From positions 1 through 64,000 of the forward strand of contig NZ_SWDW01000010.1 in NCBI RefSeq assembly GCF_004919045.1: a DNA stretch of 64,000 nt, read 5' to 3'. Shown here one piece after another: positions 46,825 to 55,250 of this stretch. The notes below the pieces were generated by a model, which was given only the letters and a program-made list of their open reading frames with translations, was not told where the DNA came from and ran no database searches. Position 1 is the stretch's first letter; each line of letters starts with the position of its first letter. The position numbers and the translations under genes are program-made. This DNA comes from Sinomonas albida (GTDB lineage Bacteria > Actinomycetota > Actinomycetes > Actinomycetales > Micrococcaceae).

Positions 46825-47967
46825 ATGGCAGCCGTGACGTTGAGCGAGGTGGCACGGGCGGCGGGAGTGTCCCCGGCCACCGCGTCGAGGGTCCTGAACG
46901 GGTCCTCCAGGATCCCGGGCGCAGACATCGCGGAGCGTGTCCGTGCGGCCGCGGCCGCCCTCGGATACATCGCCAACGCCCAGGCCCAGGCTCTGGCCAG
47001 ATCGAGCTCGGGGCTCCTCGGGCTCATTGTGCACGACATCGCAGACCCCTATTTCTCGTCGATCGCGCGAGGCGTGCAGTCTGCCGCCCGCGAACTCGGG
47101 AAGACGCTCCTCCTGATCTGCACCGAGGGGACACCGGCCGAAGAGCGACTCGCCGTCGAGGCCTTCACCTCCCGGCGCACCGACGCCATCGTCCTCGCCG
47201 GCAGCCGCTCGTCGCGTCCCGAGGACGATGCGGACAACGCGGCGCTCCTGCGCGAGTCCGAGCGATACCTCGCGAACGGCGGGCGACTTGTCCTCGTGGG
47301 CCACGATCTCATCGACTCCCGCGCCGACGCGGGGAGGTCCCCTGACGACCGCTCCACCCGCACGGCCGACGGATCGAGCGACCGGTCGGGCGACGCAGTG
47401 GGCTTTGCCCGGGTCGACGCGCCGTCCTCCCACCTCGTCATCGACATTCCGAACGAGACCCTCGCCGTCGACCTCGCGCAGTCCCTCGCGCGTCTCGGGC
47501 ACCAGCGGTTCGCCGTCATCGCGGGGCCCGAGGGCCTCATGACGTCGGACCTGCGCCTCGCAGGGTTCCAGCGGGGCTTGAGGAATGCCGGGCTCGCGCC
47601 CGCGGAGGTGACGCGCGCCGCGTTCAACCGGGACGGCGGCTTCAAGGCCGGCCTCTCCCTCGAGGCGGGCGTCCGGGCCGCGGCCTCCGAGGGTTCGCGG
47701 CTGTGCATCTTCGCCGTCAACGACCGCATGGCCATGGGAGTGGTCGCGGCGCTGAGGCAACAGGGGCTCGAAGCACCCACCAGCTATACGGTCGCGGGCT
47801 TCGACGACATCCCCACGCTCGAGGACTTCTTCCCAGGCCTCACCACAGTGCGCCTTCCGCTCGAGGACATTGGGCGGACGGCCGCAGAAGCCGCCCTGAT
47901 CGACGCCCACCGCGTTCCAGTGGGGGGCGGCGTGGTGCTGCGCGACAGCACCGGGAGTCCGGCCTAG
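46825..47967 (+). CDS. LacI-family transcriptional regulator
   Basis: The 380-residue regulator has the N-terminal helix-turn-helix TLSEVARAAGVSPATASRVL and the hinge region ALGYIANAQAQALARSSSG, followed by a periplasmic-binding-like sugar domain (LLGLIVHDIADPYFSSIARG, CIFAVNDRMAMGVVAALR, VAGFDDIPTLEDFFPGLTTV). AGGGAGGAG precedes the ATG. It is divergent from the dehydrogenase/DUF993/isomerase operon and probably represses it and itself. A polar insertion of about 30 residues near 165-200 (RADAGRSPDDRSTRTADGSS) is unusual for the family. The ligand is unknown. Confidence 0.94.
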   Translation: MAAVTLSEVARAAGVSPATASRVLNGSSRIPGADIAERVRAAAAALGYIANAQAQALARSSSGLLGLIVHDIADPYFSSIARGVQSAARELGKTLLLICTEGTPAEERLAVEAFTSRRTDAIVLAGSRSSRPEDDADNAALLRESERYLANGGRLVLVGHDLIDSRADAGRSPDDRSTRTADGSSDRSGDAVGFARVDAPSSHLVIDIPNETLAVDLAQSLARLGHQRFAVIAGPEGLMTSDLRLAGFQRGLRNAGLAPAEVTRAAFNRDGGFKAGLSLEAGVRAAASEGSRLCIFAVNDRMAMGVVAALRQQGLEAPTSYTVAGFDDIPTLEDFFPGLTTVRLPLEDIGRTAAEAALIDAHRVPVGGGVVLRDSTGSPA

Positions 47968-48103
47968 GCCGAGATCCCCGCGACTGGCGGGGTCGGGACC
48001 CCGGGACTGCCTTGCCCGAGATCCCGGGCCTCGCGAGAGCGCCCAGAACCCGAAGCGACACCACGGGGAACCGGCACCGCCGGGAGCGACGTCGCGGGGT
48101 CTC

Positions 48104-48742
48104 TTACGGCCACGGGACCGCGGTGGCGACCGTGTTGTCTGTGTATTGGACGATGCCGCCGATCGCGCTGAGTGGGCTGTTCTGATCACACGTCATCAGA
48201 ATGAGCTGTGCGGGGCCGTCTGCGTCGAAGGTGGCCGGCGAGAGGGCAGTCTTGGGCGAGTTCTGGAGTCGAACGACCCGATAGCGGTACTCCACGCCGA
48301 GCGTATCCGTGACGAAGACCGGCGAGCCGATGGCAACGCGGGCCAGCCCCGCCATGGGCGCCAGGGATCCATTCGCGAAGTTGACATGTCCCGCCACGAC
48401 CGTTGAGCCGCGCTCGGCGCCAAGCGGGGCGGTCCGAACGTACCGGGCAACGTGTGGCGGGTCCGGGAGGACGAGATAGCCGTCGCGATCCGTGGTGTCC
48501 ACGACAGAGGCACGAAGCCCTACGTCGGGAACCCGGATCGTCGACGCGGACGATTCCGGGTCGGCAGCGCCGTGATTCGGTTCGGCGCGAACGGCGCCGG
48601 GACTGCTCGGGGTTGGCCCAGACGGGAGACCGGGAACCATGAAGGCGAGGGCTATGAGAGCGGCCCCGAAGACCCCGAGGCACACGGCGGCACCGGTGGT
48701 GAACCGATGCCGCCGCACGCGCTTCAGGCTTGCTCTTCGCAC
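48104..48742 (-). CDS. Class F-like sortase lacking the usual arginine
   Basis: The 212-residue protein has a basic N-terminus and one transmembrane helix (AAVCLGVFGAALIALAFMV), a Pro/Ser linker and a sortase domain: IRVPDVGLRASVV, STVVAGHVNFANGS with the catalytic His, and LILMTCDQN with the catalytic Cys. Class F enzymes normally show Y-R-D-N about a dozen residues after the Cys; here the matching segment reads QYTDN and there is no Arg anywhere after the Cys. Transpeptidase activity is therefore doubtful or altered. It starts 2 bases after the surface-protein gene, so the pair is probably functional together. Confidence 0.85.
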   Translation of the reverse strand: MRRASLKRVRRHRFTTGAAVCLGVFGAALIALAFMVPGLPSGPTPSSPGAVRAEPNHGAADPESSASTIRVPDVGLRASVVDTTDRDGYLVLPDPPHVARYVRTAPLGAERGSTVVAGHVNFANGSLAPMAGLARVAIGSPVFVTDTLGVEYRYRVVRLQNSPKTALSPATFDADGPAQLILMTCDQNSPLSAIGGIVQYTDNTVATAVPWP

Positions 48743-48744
48743 GT

Positions 48745-51069
48745 CTACCGAACCGACTCGCGGCTCTCCGCCCGGCGGCGAAGCGCAGCGGACACGCCCA
48801 GGTACGCGGCTACGAGCACGGACGCCGCGCCCGCGACGCCGAGGGGCACCATGGGGCCACCGAGCCCGGCATCAGCGGACCCTGCCGGCGATCCGACGTT
48901 GCCGGCGTTCACGAGGGGCCCGCTAACGTCGGCCGGTGCCGCGGGTTTGCCCGGTGATGGCGCGGCCGCCGGATGTCCAGAGGAGGGCGGTGCCGCGGGT
49001 GGGCTCGGGGAGAACGCGATGACGGTTTCCCCCTGCTCTCCGCAGGCGCCGGTGTGAAGGATCGCCTCCTTCCCGTCGACGATGACCTTCAGCGTCTCGA
49101 CATAGCCGTACGTCCCGGGGCGTTCGATCGTGTGGGTCGGGTAGGTCACCGAACTCGCGCCCGGCAGTACGTCCAGCCAATCCGAGGCATAGGACGGGTC
49201 GGCACAGACCGCTCGCGCGGAGCCATCAGTCGAATCACCGAACTTGTACTGCTCCACCTTGGTCACGGTCTTCACACCCGGACCGGACGGAATGGTGCCG
49301 GTGACCTTGCCCTTGTCCCGCGATTCGACCGGCACGGTTCCGTTGCCAGAGGCTTCCGTCGTGATGGTCGGCTTTTCAAGGACGGTCGTCTCCGCCGGAA
49401 CGAGGTACTTGCCCTGCCAGGCATCAGTAGTCTCAGTGGCCTCGATGCTCTCGTGCCAGCTCAGGCAAGCTCCCTTTCCTGCGGCCCAGAGATCGACGAC
49501 CTTCGCCCACGGCACGGCCAGCGGCGCGGTGGTCACGGTTCCGTCGCCCGCGACCTGGGTCGTGACCCTCCCGGCAATCTGTGCGTCTGCCGGAGGCGAG
49601 TCTGCGCCCTCCCCCGCGGCACATTCGCTGGTCAGGATGAGTTCGGACACGACACTGAGGCGCTGGCCCGGATAGCTCCCGGAGACCGTGAATGCATCGG
49701 CGATGGTGCCGTTGCTGATCTCGCCCGTCTTCGTCACCACCCGCGGCGTGTACTTCACGACGGACTGCTCGCCGGGGTCGTTGAATCCCGCAGACCAGTC
49801 CGCAACGAAGTGGTGCCGACGATCAACAGGCTGGTTCGCCACGGCAAACCGCGCGATCGGATAGTAGAACCCGGCCTGATCCACCCTCGGGCCCCGGATA
49901 ATGAGGTCACCCGGCGCGTCAGCGACAGCAGAGGCCGTGCCCAGTGAGGCCCCTCCCTCTGGCGCCGAGTGCCCGGGCTCCTGCGCGCTCGGGTAGTAGA
50001 ACCACTCGACGTCGAAGCGCGCGCCCACACCCGGGATCCAATCGGCCCCACGGCCTGCCGTCGTCACGTGAAGCACGTCCGTGAGCAGGCCTCCGACGTT
50101 GACATACTTGGGCGCGCTCGATCCCGCCTTCGGCTGGAATGTGCCCCAGATGTCGACGCTCTTCGCCGAGCCGGACACGGCCGTTGGAGCCGCTGCCGCT
50201 AGCTGGGTCTGGTTCCCGGGGCTCGAGAACTGCCGCAGTGAGGAGCCAATGGGGCTGCTGGTCTGCGAGACGGAGATGCTGCCGCCACCGTTGACCACGT
50301 GGAACGTGGGCGCGTCACCGGAGGTCCCGGTGTACGTGTCTGTCCCCGTGGAATCGAAGACCGCGTTGCCGCTGAGCGTGAGCTTGACGGGGATCGAAAT
50401 ATTGCCCGATGCCCCGACTACGTGCGTATCGACCACCGCTCCGGTCCCCGAGGGTCCCGATTGGATGGCCGGAGACGTCCGGTACGAACCCGTGTAGGGG
50501 GCCGAGGCCTCCCACATCCGCTGGGCCTCGGCGAGCGTCGCCGAACCGGATGGCGTGGCGTTGAGGATCTTGAGGACTCGGTCTTGGGTGTTCGTGAAGA
50601 AGACGTGGATCATGTCCTGCACCGCTGCGTCTCCGGCGGGGCTCTTCCCGCCGAACGTCGAGATGACCCAGGCGACGCGGGCCGCGCCTTGGGACGTGAG
50701 CGATTCCTCGGTCCACGGCCCGGCCGAGCCGAAGGCGGTCCCGTACAGCGAGCAGAACGTTCGGAGCGGGCTTCCAGAAGCTGGATCCTTGATCCACATG
50801 CTGCCTAGCGAGGCGTTGAACACCGAGCCTTGCGGGCCCGAGTCGTTGTAGGTGAGCCCGCTGGCCACGCCGTTCTCCCCCGATGGGATCGCCCCGCCGG
50901 GGTGAGCGTAATCGTAGGGAGCGGGCGGCGCCGCGTGCGCCGGGGGCGCAAGAGCCAGCAACCCGAGAGCTGCGGCGAGCACCGCAGCAGTCCGGCCAGC
51001 GGCCCTCGGGCCCGGGACAGTCAACTGGACACCGGAAGGCGTGCGAAACAGGCGCCGAAGAAGTCGCAT
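48745..51069 (-). CDS. Large secreted, membrane-anchored surface protein
   Basis: The 774-residue protein begins with a signal peptide (basic start, then AAVLAAALGLLALAPPAHAA with an AHA-A cleavage site). The body is Thr/Ser/Gly-rich with beta-type sequence, cysteines (about 7) and repeated ETTDAWQGKYL/ETTVLEKP-like segments. The end has a Pro/Ala-rich stretch, one hydrophobic helix (VAGAASVLVAAYLGVSAAL) and a basic tail. This is the layout of a sortase substrate, but no LPxTG or LAxTG motif precedes the helix. ATG 51069 has GGAGG four bases upstream. It lies between ssb and the sortase-like gene. Function unknown; adhesin-like or envelope structure is a guess. Confidence 0.8.
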   Translation of the reverse strand: MRLLRRLFRTPSGVQLTVPGPRAAGRTAAVLAAALGLLALAPPAHAAPPAPYDYAHPGGAIPSGENGVASGLTYNDSGPQGSVFNASLGSMWIKDPASGSPLRTFCSLYGTAFGSAGPWTEESLTSQGAARVAWVISTFGGKSPAGDAAVQDMIHVFFTNTQDRVLKILNATPSGSATLAEAQRMWEASAPYTGSYRTSPAIQSGPSGTGAVVDTHVVGASGNISIPVKLTLSGNAVFDSTGTDTYTGTSGDAPTFHVVNGGGSISVSQTSSPIGSSLRQFSSPGNQTQLAAAAPTAVSGSAKSVDIWGTFQPKAGSSAPKYVNVGGLLTDVLHVTTAGRGADWIPGVGARFDVEWFYYPSAQEPGHSAPEGGASLGTASAVADAPGDLIIRGPRVDQAGFYYPIARFAVANQPVDRRHHFVADWSAGFNDPGEQSVVKYTPRVVTKTGEISNGTIADAFTVSGSYPGQRLSVVSELILTSECAAGEGADSPPADAQIAGRVTTQVAGDGTVTTAPLAVPWAKVVDLWAAGKGACLSWHESIEATETTDAWQGKYLVPAETTVLEKPTITTEASGNGTVPVESRDKGKVTGTIPSGPGVKTVTKVEQYKFGDSTDGSARAVCADPSYASDWLDVLPGASSVTYPTHTIERPGTYGYVETLKVIVDGKEAILHTGACGEQGETVIAFSPSPPAAPPSSGHPAAAPSPGKPAAPADVSGPLVNAGNVGSPAGSADAGLGGPMVPLGVAGAASVLVAAYLGVSAALRRRAESRESVR

Positions 51070-51101
51070 GGGGCCTCCAGAGCTCATGGGCCGACGATCC
51101 G

Positions 51102-51713
51102 TCACGCGGACATCAGCTGGCGGTCAGCGGAAGGTCCGGACTCGGACTCGTCACCCAGCTTTGGTCCCATCCCGTCAGCGTCCCCAGGGCGCCCGTCCTC
51201 GCCGTCGTCCGCCTCCTCGCTTCCCGGACTCGACGGGTCGCCGCCGATCTTCTCGCCGTCATAGCCCTCCATCGGTACCTCACCGGTCTGGAGGTCCACC
51301 ACGCCAACTCCGTCCACGGCCACCCGTTGGGCCGACGGCTCCGCCCGCTGGGCGTCCTGCTGCGTGCGCGAGAATTTTGCGGAGCCCCAATGGAGGTCGT
51401 GCCCCACGGACTCGGCCTCGACCTCAGCCGAGTGATAGATCCGGCCGTCCTTTTCCCATTGCTTGAGGCGCAGGCGGCCCACGACGATGACCCGCTGCCC
51501 CTTCTTGAGACTCCCGCACATGTTGCTGGCCAGCTGCCGGAACCCCACGACCGTGAACCAGTTGGTGTGGCCGTCCACCCAGGTGCTCGACTCCCGGTCG
51601 AAGCGCCTGTCGGTCGCCGCGAGCCGGAAGCTCGAGACGATGTCCCCGCCATTCGTCGTATTCGTCCTCGGGTCCGTCGCGACGAATCCCCGCACCGTGA
51701 CGATCTCGCTCAT
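51102..51713 (-). CDS. ssb: Single-stranded DNA-binding protein
   Basis: This 203-residue protein has an OB fold at residues 1-110: SEIVTVRGFVATDPRTN, SFRLAATDRRFD, NWFTVVGFRQLASN and KKGQRVIVVGRLRLKQWE. The C-terminal half is acidic and Gly/Asp-rich, as in SSB, but it ends RQLMSA and lacks the DDDIPF-like tip that binds partner proteins. It may therefore be a secondary SSB. ATG 51713 follows GGAGG. Its stop is 32 bases before the surface-protein start; why ssb leads a surface-protein pair is unclear, and it may reflect insertion of accessory genes beside it. Confidence 0.92.
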   Translation of the reverse strand: MSEIVTVRGFVATDPRTNTTNGGDIVSSFRLAATDRRFDRESSTWVDGHTNWFTVVGFRQLASNMCGSLKKGQRVIVVGRLRLKQWEKDGRIYHSAEVEAESVGHDLHWGSAKFSRTQQDAQRAEPSAQRVAVDGVGVVDLQTGEVPMEGYDGEKIGGDPSSPGSEEADDGEDGRPGDADGMGPKLGDESESGPSADRQLMSA

Positions 51714-52038
51714 CACTGCCTCCCTCTGCTTTCGGTATCCCCTGACGGGCTGCGCCCTGGGCATTTCCAGCGTCAGCTGCCGCTGGCAGGAGGGACCACC
51801 GCCTCAATGCGGCATGTGGAAGACACGCCGAGCCGGGTTGTGGGGAGGGGAAACGGAGGGCGCGAGCGGTCCTCGTCGAGTGACGCGCCAAAGGGGGCGG
51901 AGGGACGAGCCAAAGGGGGCGAGTGACGAGTCAAGGGATCGAGGGACGAGCCAATGTGGTCGAGCTACGCGCCAAAGGATCCAGAGACGATGCACACGAA
52001 GGGACGCCTTGGCCCTGAGCGACCACGAACAAAGCAAA
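51714..52038. other. Gap between ssb and the tRNA-Arg terminator, with degenerate repeats
   Basis: No gene is supported in this 325-base stretch. It contains the tandem 20-21 bp repeats listed separately and the ssb promoter region. Short open frames here have no ribosome binding sites or similarity. Confidence 0.5.
51878..51981. repeat. Five degenerate 20-21 bp tandem repeats
   Basis: Units start at 51878, 51900, 51921, 51941 and 51962. The shared pattern is GAGKGACGMGCCAAAGGGGKC, with one extra base before unit 2 and one base missing in units 3 and 5. A sixth, weaker copy may start near 51984. They lie about 165-270 bases upstream of ssb on its strand. Function is unknown. Confidence 0.8.
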
Positions 52039-52068
52039 GACGCCCCCGGTCCGAAGACCGGGGGCGTC
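52039..52068 (-). terminator. Terminator of the tRNA-Arg gene
   Basis: A perfect 13-bp stem (52039-52051 with 52056-52068) closes a 4-base loop. On the minus strand it is followed by TTTGCTTTGTTC. It stands 50 bases after the tRNA. Confidence 0.85.
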
Positions 52069-52118
52069 CCCGACGTCCAAACTCACCCGCGATGGATGGC
52101 CCGACTCGTCGCACAAAG

Positions 52119-52191
52119 CGCCCCAGGAGGGAGTCGAACCCCCGACCAGAGGATTAGAAGGCCCCTGCTCTATCCGCTGAGCTACTGGGGC
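52119..52191 (-). tRNA. tRNA-Arg (anticodon TCT)
   Basis: The 73-base cloverleaf on the minus strand has acceptor GCCCCAG/CTGGGGC with discriminator G. The D-stem GCTC/GAGC and the anticodon loop CTTCTAA give anticodon TCT (codon AGA). The stem below the loop, GGGGC with TCCTC, has a G-T pair and a C-T mismatch at its top. The T-arm reads GGGGGTTCGACTCCCTC. It is followed by a strong terminator. Confidence 0.93.
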
Positions 52192-52221
52192 GGGCGCAGC
52201 GCGCTGGCTAACCCAGCAAGT

Positions 52222-53754
52222 CTAACGCGCAGTCCGGGGACGACCGATCCTCAGGCCGGGAGCAAAGAGCACCCGTGTCTTCCAGTCCCACAGCATCATG
52301 TACGCGACGAACGCGACGCTCAGCACGATGGCAACCGCCCTCACCACGACGATCGGGATCCACTCGAAGACGTCGAGCTGATCGGTCAGCGCGATCACGG
52401 TGAAGAACAGGGTCGCGACGTAGTAGAACCGCAGATAGCGCCCCTCGCTCACGCCGACCAGGGCGAAGAACGCCATGAGCCAGGTCACGTACCACGGCTG
52501 GATCATCGCCGCAGTCACCACGACAGCGGTGAACGCGAGCGCCATGCGGAGCATGATCTTCTCGCTGCTCCCCTTGACCACGAACCACGCCGCGAGGGCG
52601 ATCCCTACAACGCGTCCGATCGCCTTGACGACCTCTGCCACGACGTCGGCGGGTCCGTTGAAGAGCTGGATCACTGCGCCCGCGGTGGCCGCGAGGAGGC
52701 CGAACGGCGCAAACCAGATCCAGACCGTCCCCGACGTCGTCATCGCGGGAAGCCAGCCGAACCAGAAGCCCGTGGCGGCCCCGGCGAGCGTCAGGAGACC
52801 GCCCGAGATCGCGGCGGTTGCCGCCCAGGACGCGATCTTCCGGCCCCATCCGGCGCGCTGGCCAGCCCAGATGAGCCCGATGAACGGGAGCGCGATGAGC
52901 GTGATCGGCTTGATCCCGATCGAGAGCGTCGCCAGGACGACGGCGGAAATCGGCTTCCCGCGGACGGCCGCCAGCAGCCCGACGAGCAGGAGGCCCAGCA
53001 TGAGCGAATCGTTGTGGATGCTCGCAATGAAGTTGATGACGAAGAGCGGATTGACGACCGTGAGCCACAGCGTCCTGGACGGATCGAGTCCGTAGTGCCG
53101 GGCGAGACCGATCACGGCCACCGCGCAGAGCGCGACCCCGGCCACGGCCGCGATGCGGAACAGGAGGAAGGCAACTTCGAGGTTTCCCCCGCTGAGCCAC
53201 ACGACACCCTGCTCGATCCAGAGGAAGAGCGGTCCGTACGGCGTCGGCGCCTCGGTCCACAGCGAGTCGGGGCCGAGGTTGTGGTAGTTGTTCAGCGCCG
53301 AGATGCCGTTAACGTACGGATCGAGGTCAGCCATCATCAGGCGTCCCTGCCCGATATAGGCGTACACGTCGCGGCTGAAGAGCGGGAACGTGACGAGAAG
53401 CGGAGCACACCACAGGGCCGCGATCCGGCACAGCACCCCGGGCGAGACGGCGTTCCACTCCCCCACGCGCTGTCCGAGGCGGAGCCATGCCCGCACGAGC
53501 AGGAGGCCGCCGAAGACCACGAGCACTGTGCAGACGACGACGATGATCGGGTTGTCTCGGAGCACGATGAAGAAGGGGACGCGGATAAGCGATGAGCCGC
53601 TCGCCATCCAGCCCACGCCCAAGCCGCCTACTGCCATGCAGAGCGACGCAATGGCCCCTTGCCACACGGCAACGCGGCCACCGCCGGGAAGATCCGCGAT
53701 CTTCCGCGCGTCGCTGAAGGCGCTCAGGCTGCTGCCAGCCGGGGGCTGAGGCAT
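52222..53754 (-). CDS. MptB-like membrane mannosyltransferase (GT-C), copy 1
   Basis: This 510-residue protein with about 12-13 transmembrane helices resembles the polyprenol-phosphate-mannose-dependent alpha-1,6-mannosyltransferases (MptA/MptB) of Actinobacteria. The first outer loop has FSRDVYAYIGQGRLMMADLDPY with the conserved acid residue. TEAPTPYGPLFLWIEQGVV and TVVNPLFVINFIASIHNDSLMLGLLL are further family segments. MptB extends a lipid-linked mannan on the outer face of the membrane. ATG 53754 has TAGGGA six bases upstream; an in-frame TTG eight codons earlier is less likely. A paralogue lies at 55223. Confidence 0.88.
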   Translation of the reverse strand: MPQPPAGSSLSAFSDARKIADLPGGGRVAVWQGAIASLCMAVGGLGVGWMASGSSLIRVPFFIVLRDNPIIVVVCTVLVVFGGLLLVRAWLRLGQRVGEWNAVSPGVLCRIAALWCAPLLVTFPLFSRDVYAYIGQGRLMMADLDPYVNGISALNNYHNLGPDSLWTEAPTPYGPLFLWIEQGVVWLSGGNLEVAFLLFRIAAVAGVALCAVAVIGLARHYGLDPSRTLWLTVVNPLFVINFIASIHNDSLMLGLLLVGLLAAVRGKPISAVVLATLSIGIKPITLIALPFIGLIWAGQRAGWGRKIASWAATAAISGGLLTLAGAATGFWFGWLPAMTTSGTVWIWFAPFGLLAATAGAVIQLFNGPADVVAEVVKAIGRVVGIALAAWFVVKGSSEKIMLRMALAFTAVVVTAAMIQPWYVTWLMAFFALVGVSEGRYLRFYYVATLFFTVIALTDQLDVFEWIPIVVVRAVAIVLSVAFVAYMMLWDWKTRVLFAPGLRIGRPRTAR

Positions 53755-54005
53755 CAGAGTCCCTACTGTCAATGTCAATGAGTGCGCCGGGCGGCAGCGG
53801 CGCGCTGAACCCTCGGCGTGACGTCTTATCGATGCTATCAGCAGGGTCTGAGCGCCTCGGCGGCGAGGTCTCCCGCGGGAGCCCGCTGATAGACTGGCGG
53901 GCGGCTGCGCACGCCCTTCGCGGCCCGTGATACGCCGAGGAGACCGTCATTTCCATCGAGACCCCCCGCCCCGCGGACCGCAAGAGCCAGGACAGGCGGA
54001 GCGAG

Positions 54006-55250
54006 GTGACGCGGTGGCTCCTGACGCCGCGCGGCCTGCTCACGGGCTTCCTCGTGGTTCACCTCGGCTACCTCGTTTTCATGTCCGTCTTCGTCTTCCA
54101 AGGCCAAGCGTTCAGCGACACGAACATCTACCGTGACTGGTCCGCTGCGGGGTTCCCGCAGGACCTCCAGCCGTCCCCCTGGGTCTATCCGATCGCCGGG
54201 CTCCTCCCGATCTGGATCTCCGGGCTCGCGGGCCCAGGGCCGTTCCTCATCCTGTGGGTCCTTCTGACGTCGATCCTCAACGGCGTGGCGCTCGGCATCC
54301 TGAGCGGCTGGGGAAGAAAGCCTGACGGCGTGCGGGCGGCGTGGTGGTGGCTCCTCTTCATCGCAATCATGGGCGTTCTCGGCTTCGCCAGGGTCGACGG
54401 CGTCACGGCGCCGATCGTCCTCATGGGCCTGAGCCTCGGCGTCGCGAGCCCGTTCGCCTCCGCCGCCATCCTCGCGTTCGCGACGTGGATGAAGGTGTGG
54501 CCTGCCGCCGCATTGGTGCCGCTCTTCGCCGTCGTCCGCGACCGCTGGAAGGTGATCGCGGGCGGCGCCGTGGTCACGGCGGCCGTCACGGCGATCGCCG
54601 CGGCCCTGGGGGTGCTCCCCCATCTGCTCGACTTCCTGACGACGCAGGGCTCGCGCGGCATGCAGCTCGAGGCCACTTTCACCACCCCCTGGCTCTGGAT
54701 GTCCGTGCTGGGGATTGGCGGCGCCCGCATGTACATGAACACCGAGATCAACTCGATGCAGGTGGACGGCCCGGGCAGCACCATCGCGTCGGCGCTCATG
54801 CAGCCTCTGTTCGTGCTGATCGCCCTTGCCGTGGCCCTCGTGATCTTCTGGGCGCTCCACCAAGGCAAGAAGCGCGGCCACGAGGACCGCGCCGAGCTCC
54901 TCCTCGCTGGCGCCCTCACGATGGTGAGCGCGTTCATCGTCTTCAACAAGGTGGGCTCGCCGCAGTTCATGGTGTGGCTCGGCCCCGTCGTGGCGCTCGG
55001 ACTCGCACAGGACCGCCTCGCGTGGCGCGTGCCGGCCCGACTCCTCCTCGCGGTCGCGGTCGCGACCTTCGTGATCTACCCGCTCTTCTACGACGCACTG
55101 AGCCACAACAACCCGATCATGGCGTTCGTGCTCTCGGTGCGTAACGTCCTGCTCGTCGTCCTGTTCGTGTGGGCGGCCATCCGCCTCGTCCGGCTGGGCC
55201 GCAAGGGCGCGCCGGCCGTCGATCAGGAGCTGCGCGACGCCAAGTCCTGA
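54006..55250 (+). CDS. GT87-like (DUF2029) membrane glycosyltransferase
   Basis: The 414-residue protein has about 10 transmembrane helices and resembles GT87/DUF2029 polyprenol-dependent mannosyltransferases: FSDTNIYRDWSAAGFPQDLQP in the first outer loop, ATWMKVWPAAALVPLF and NKVGSPQFMVWLGPVVAL. GTG 54006 has GGAG four bases upstream. The frame is open to 53949, where an ATT codon follows GAGGAGA by six bases and would add 19 hydrophilic residues; a rare ATT start there cannot be excluded. It overlaps the end of the convergent MptB-like gene by 28 bases. With its two neighbours it probably builds envelope mannan or a similar glycan. Confidence 0.82.
   Translation: MTRWLLTPRGLLTGFLVVHLGYLVFMSVFVFQGQAFSDTNIYRDWSAAGFPQDLQPSPWVYPIAGLLPIWISGLAGPGPFLILWVLLTSILNGVALGILSGWGRKPDGVRAAWWWLLFIAIMGVLGFARVDGVTAPIVLMGLSLGVASPFASAAILAFATWMKVWPAAALVPLFAVVRDRWKVIAGGAVVTAAVTAIAAALGVLPHLLDFLTTQGSRGMQLEATFTTPWLWMSVLGIGGARMYMNTEINSMQVDGPGSTIASALMQPLFVLIALAVALVIFWALHQGKKRGHEDRAELLLAGALTMVSAFIVFNKVGSPQFMVWLGPVVALGLAQDRLAWRVPARLLLAVAVATFVIYPLFYDALSHNNPIMAFVLSVRNVLLVVLFVWAAIRLVRLGRKGAPAVDQELRDAKS

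Noticed and set aside
47968-48103. GC-rich palindromic bits after the LacI-type gene as a terminator
   Set aside because: Several short GGGACC/GATCCC repeats occur but no single stem of useful length with a T tract could be drawn.
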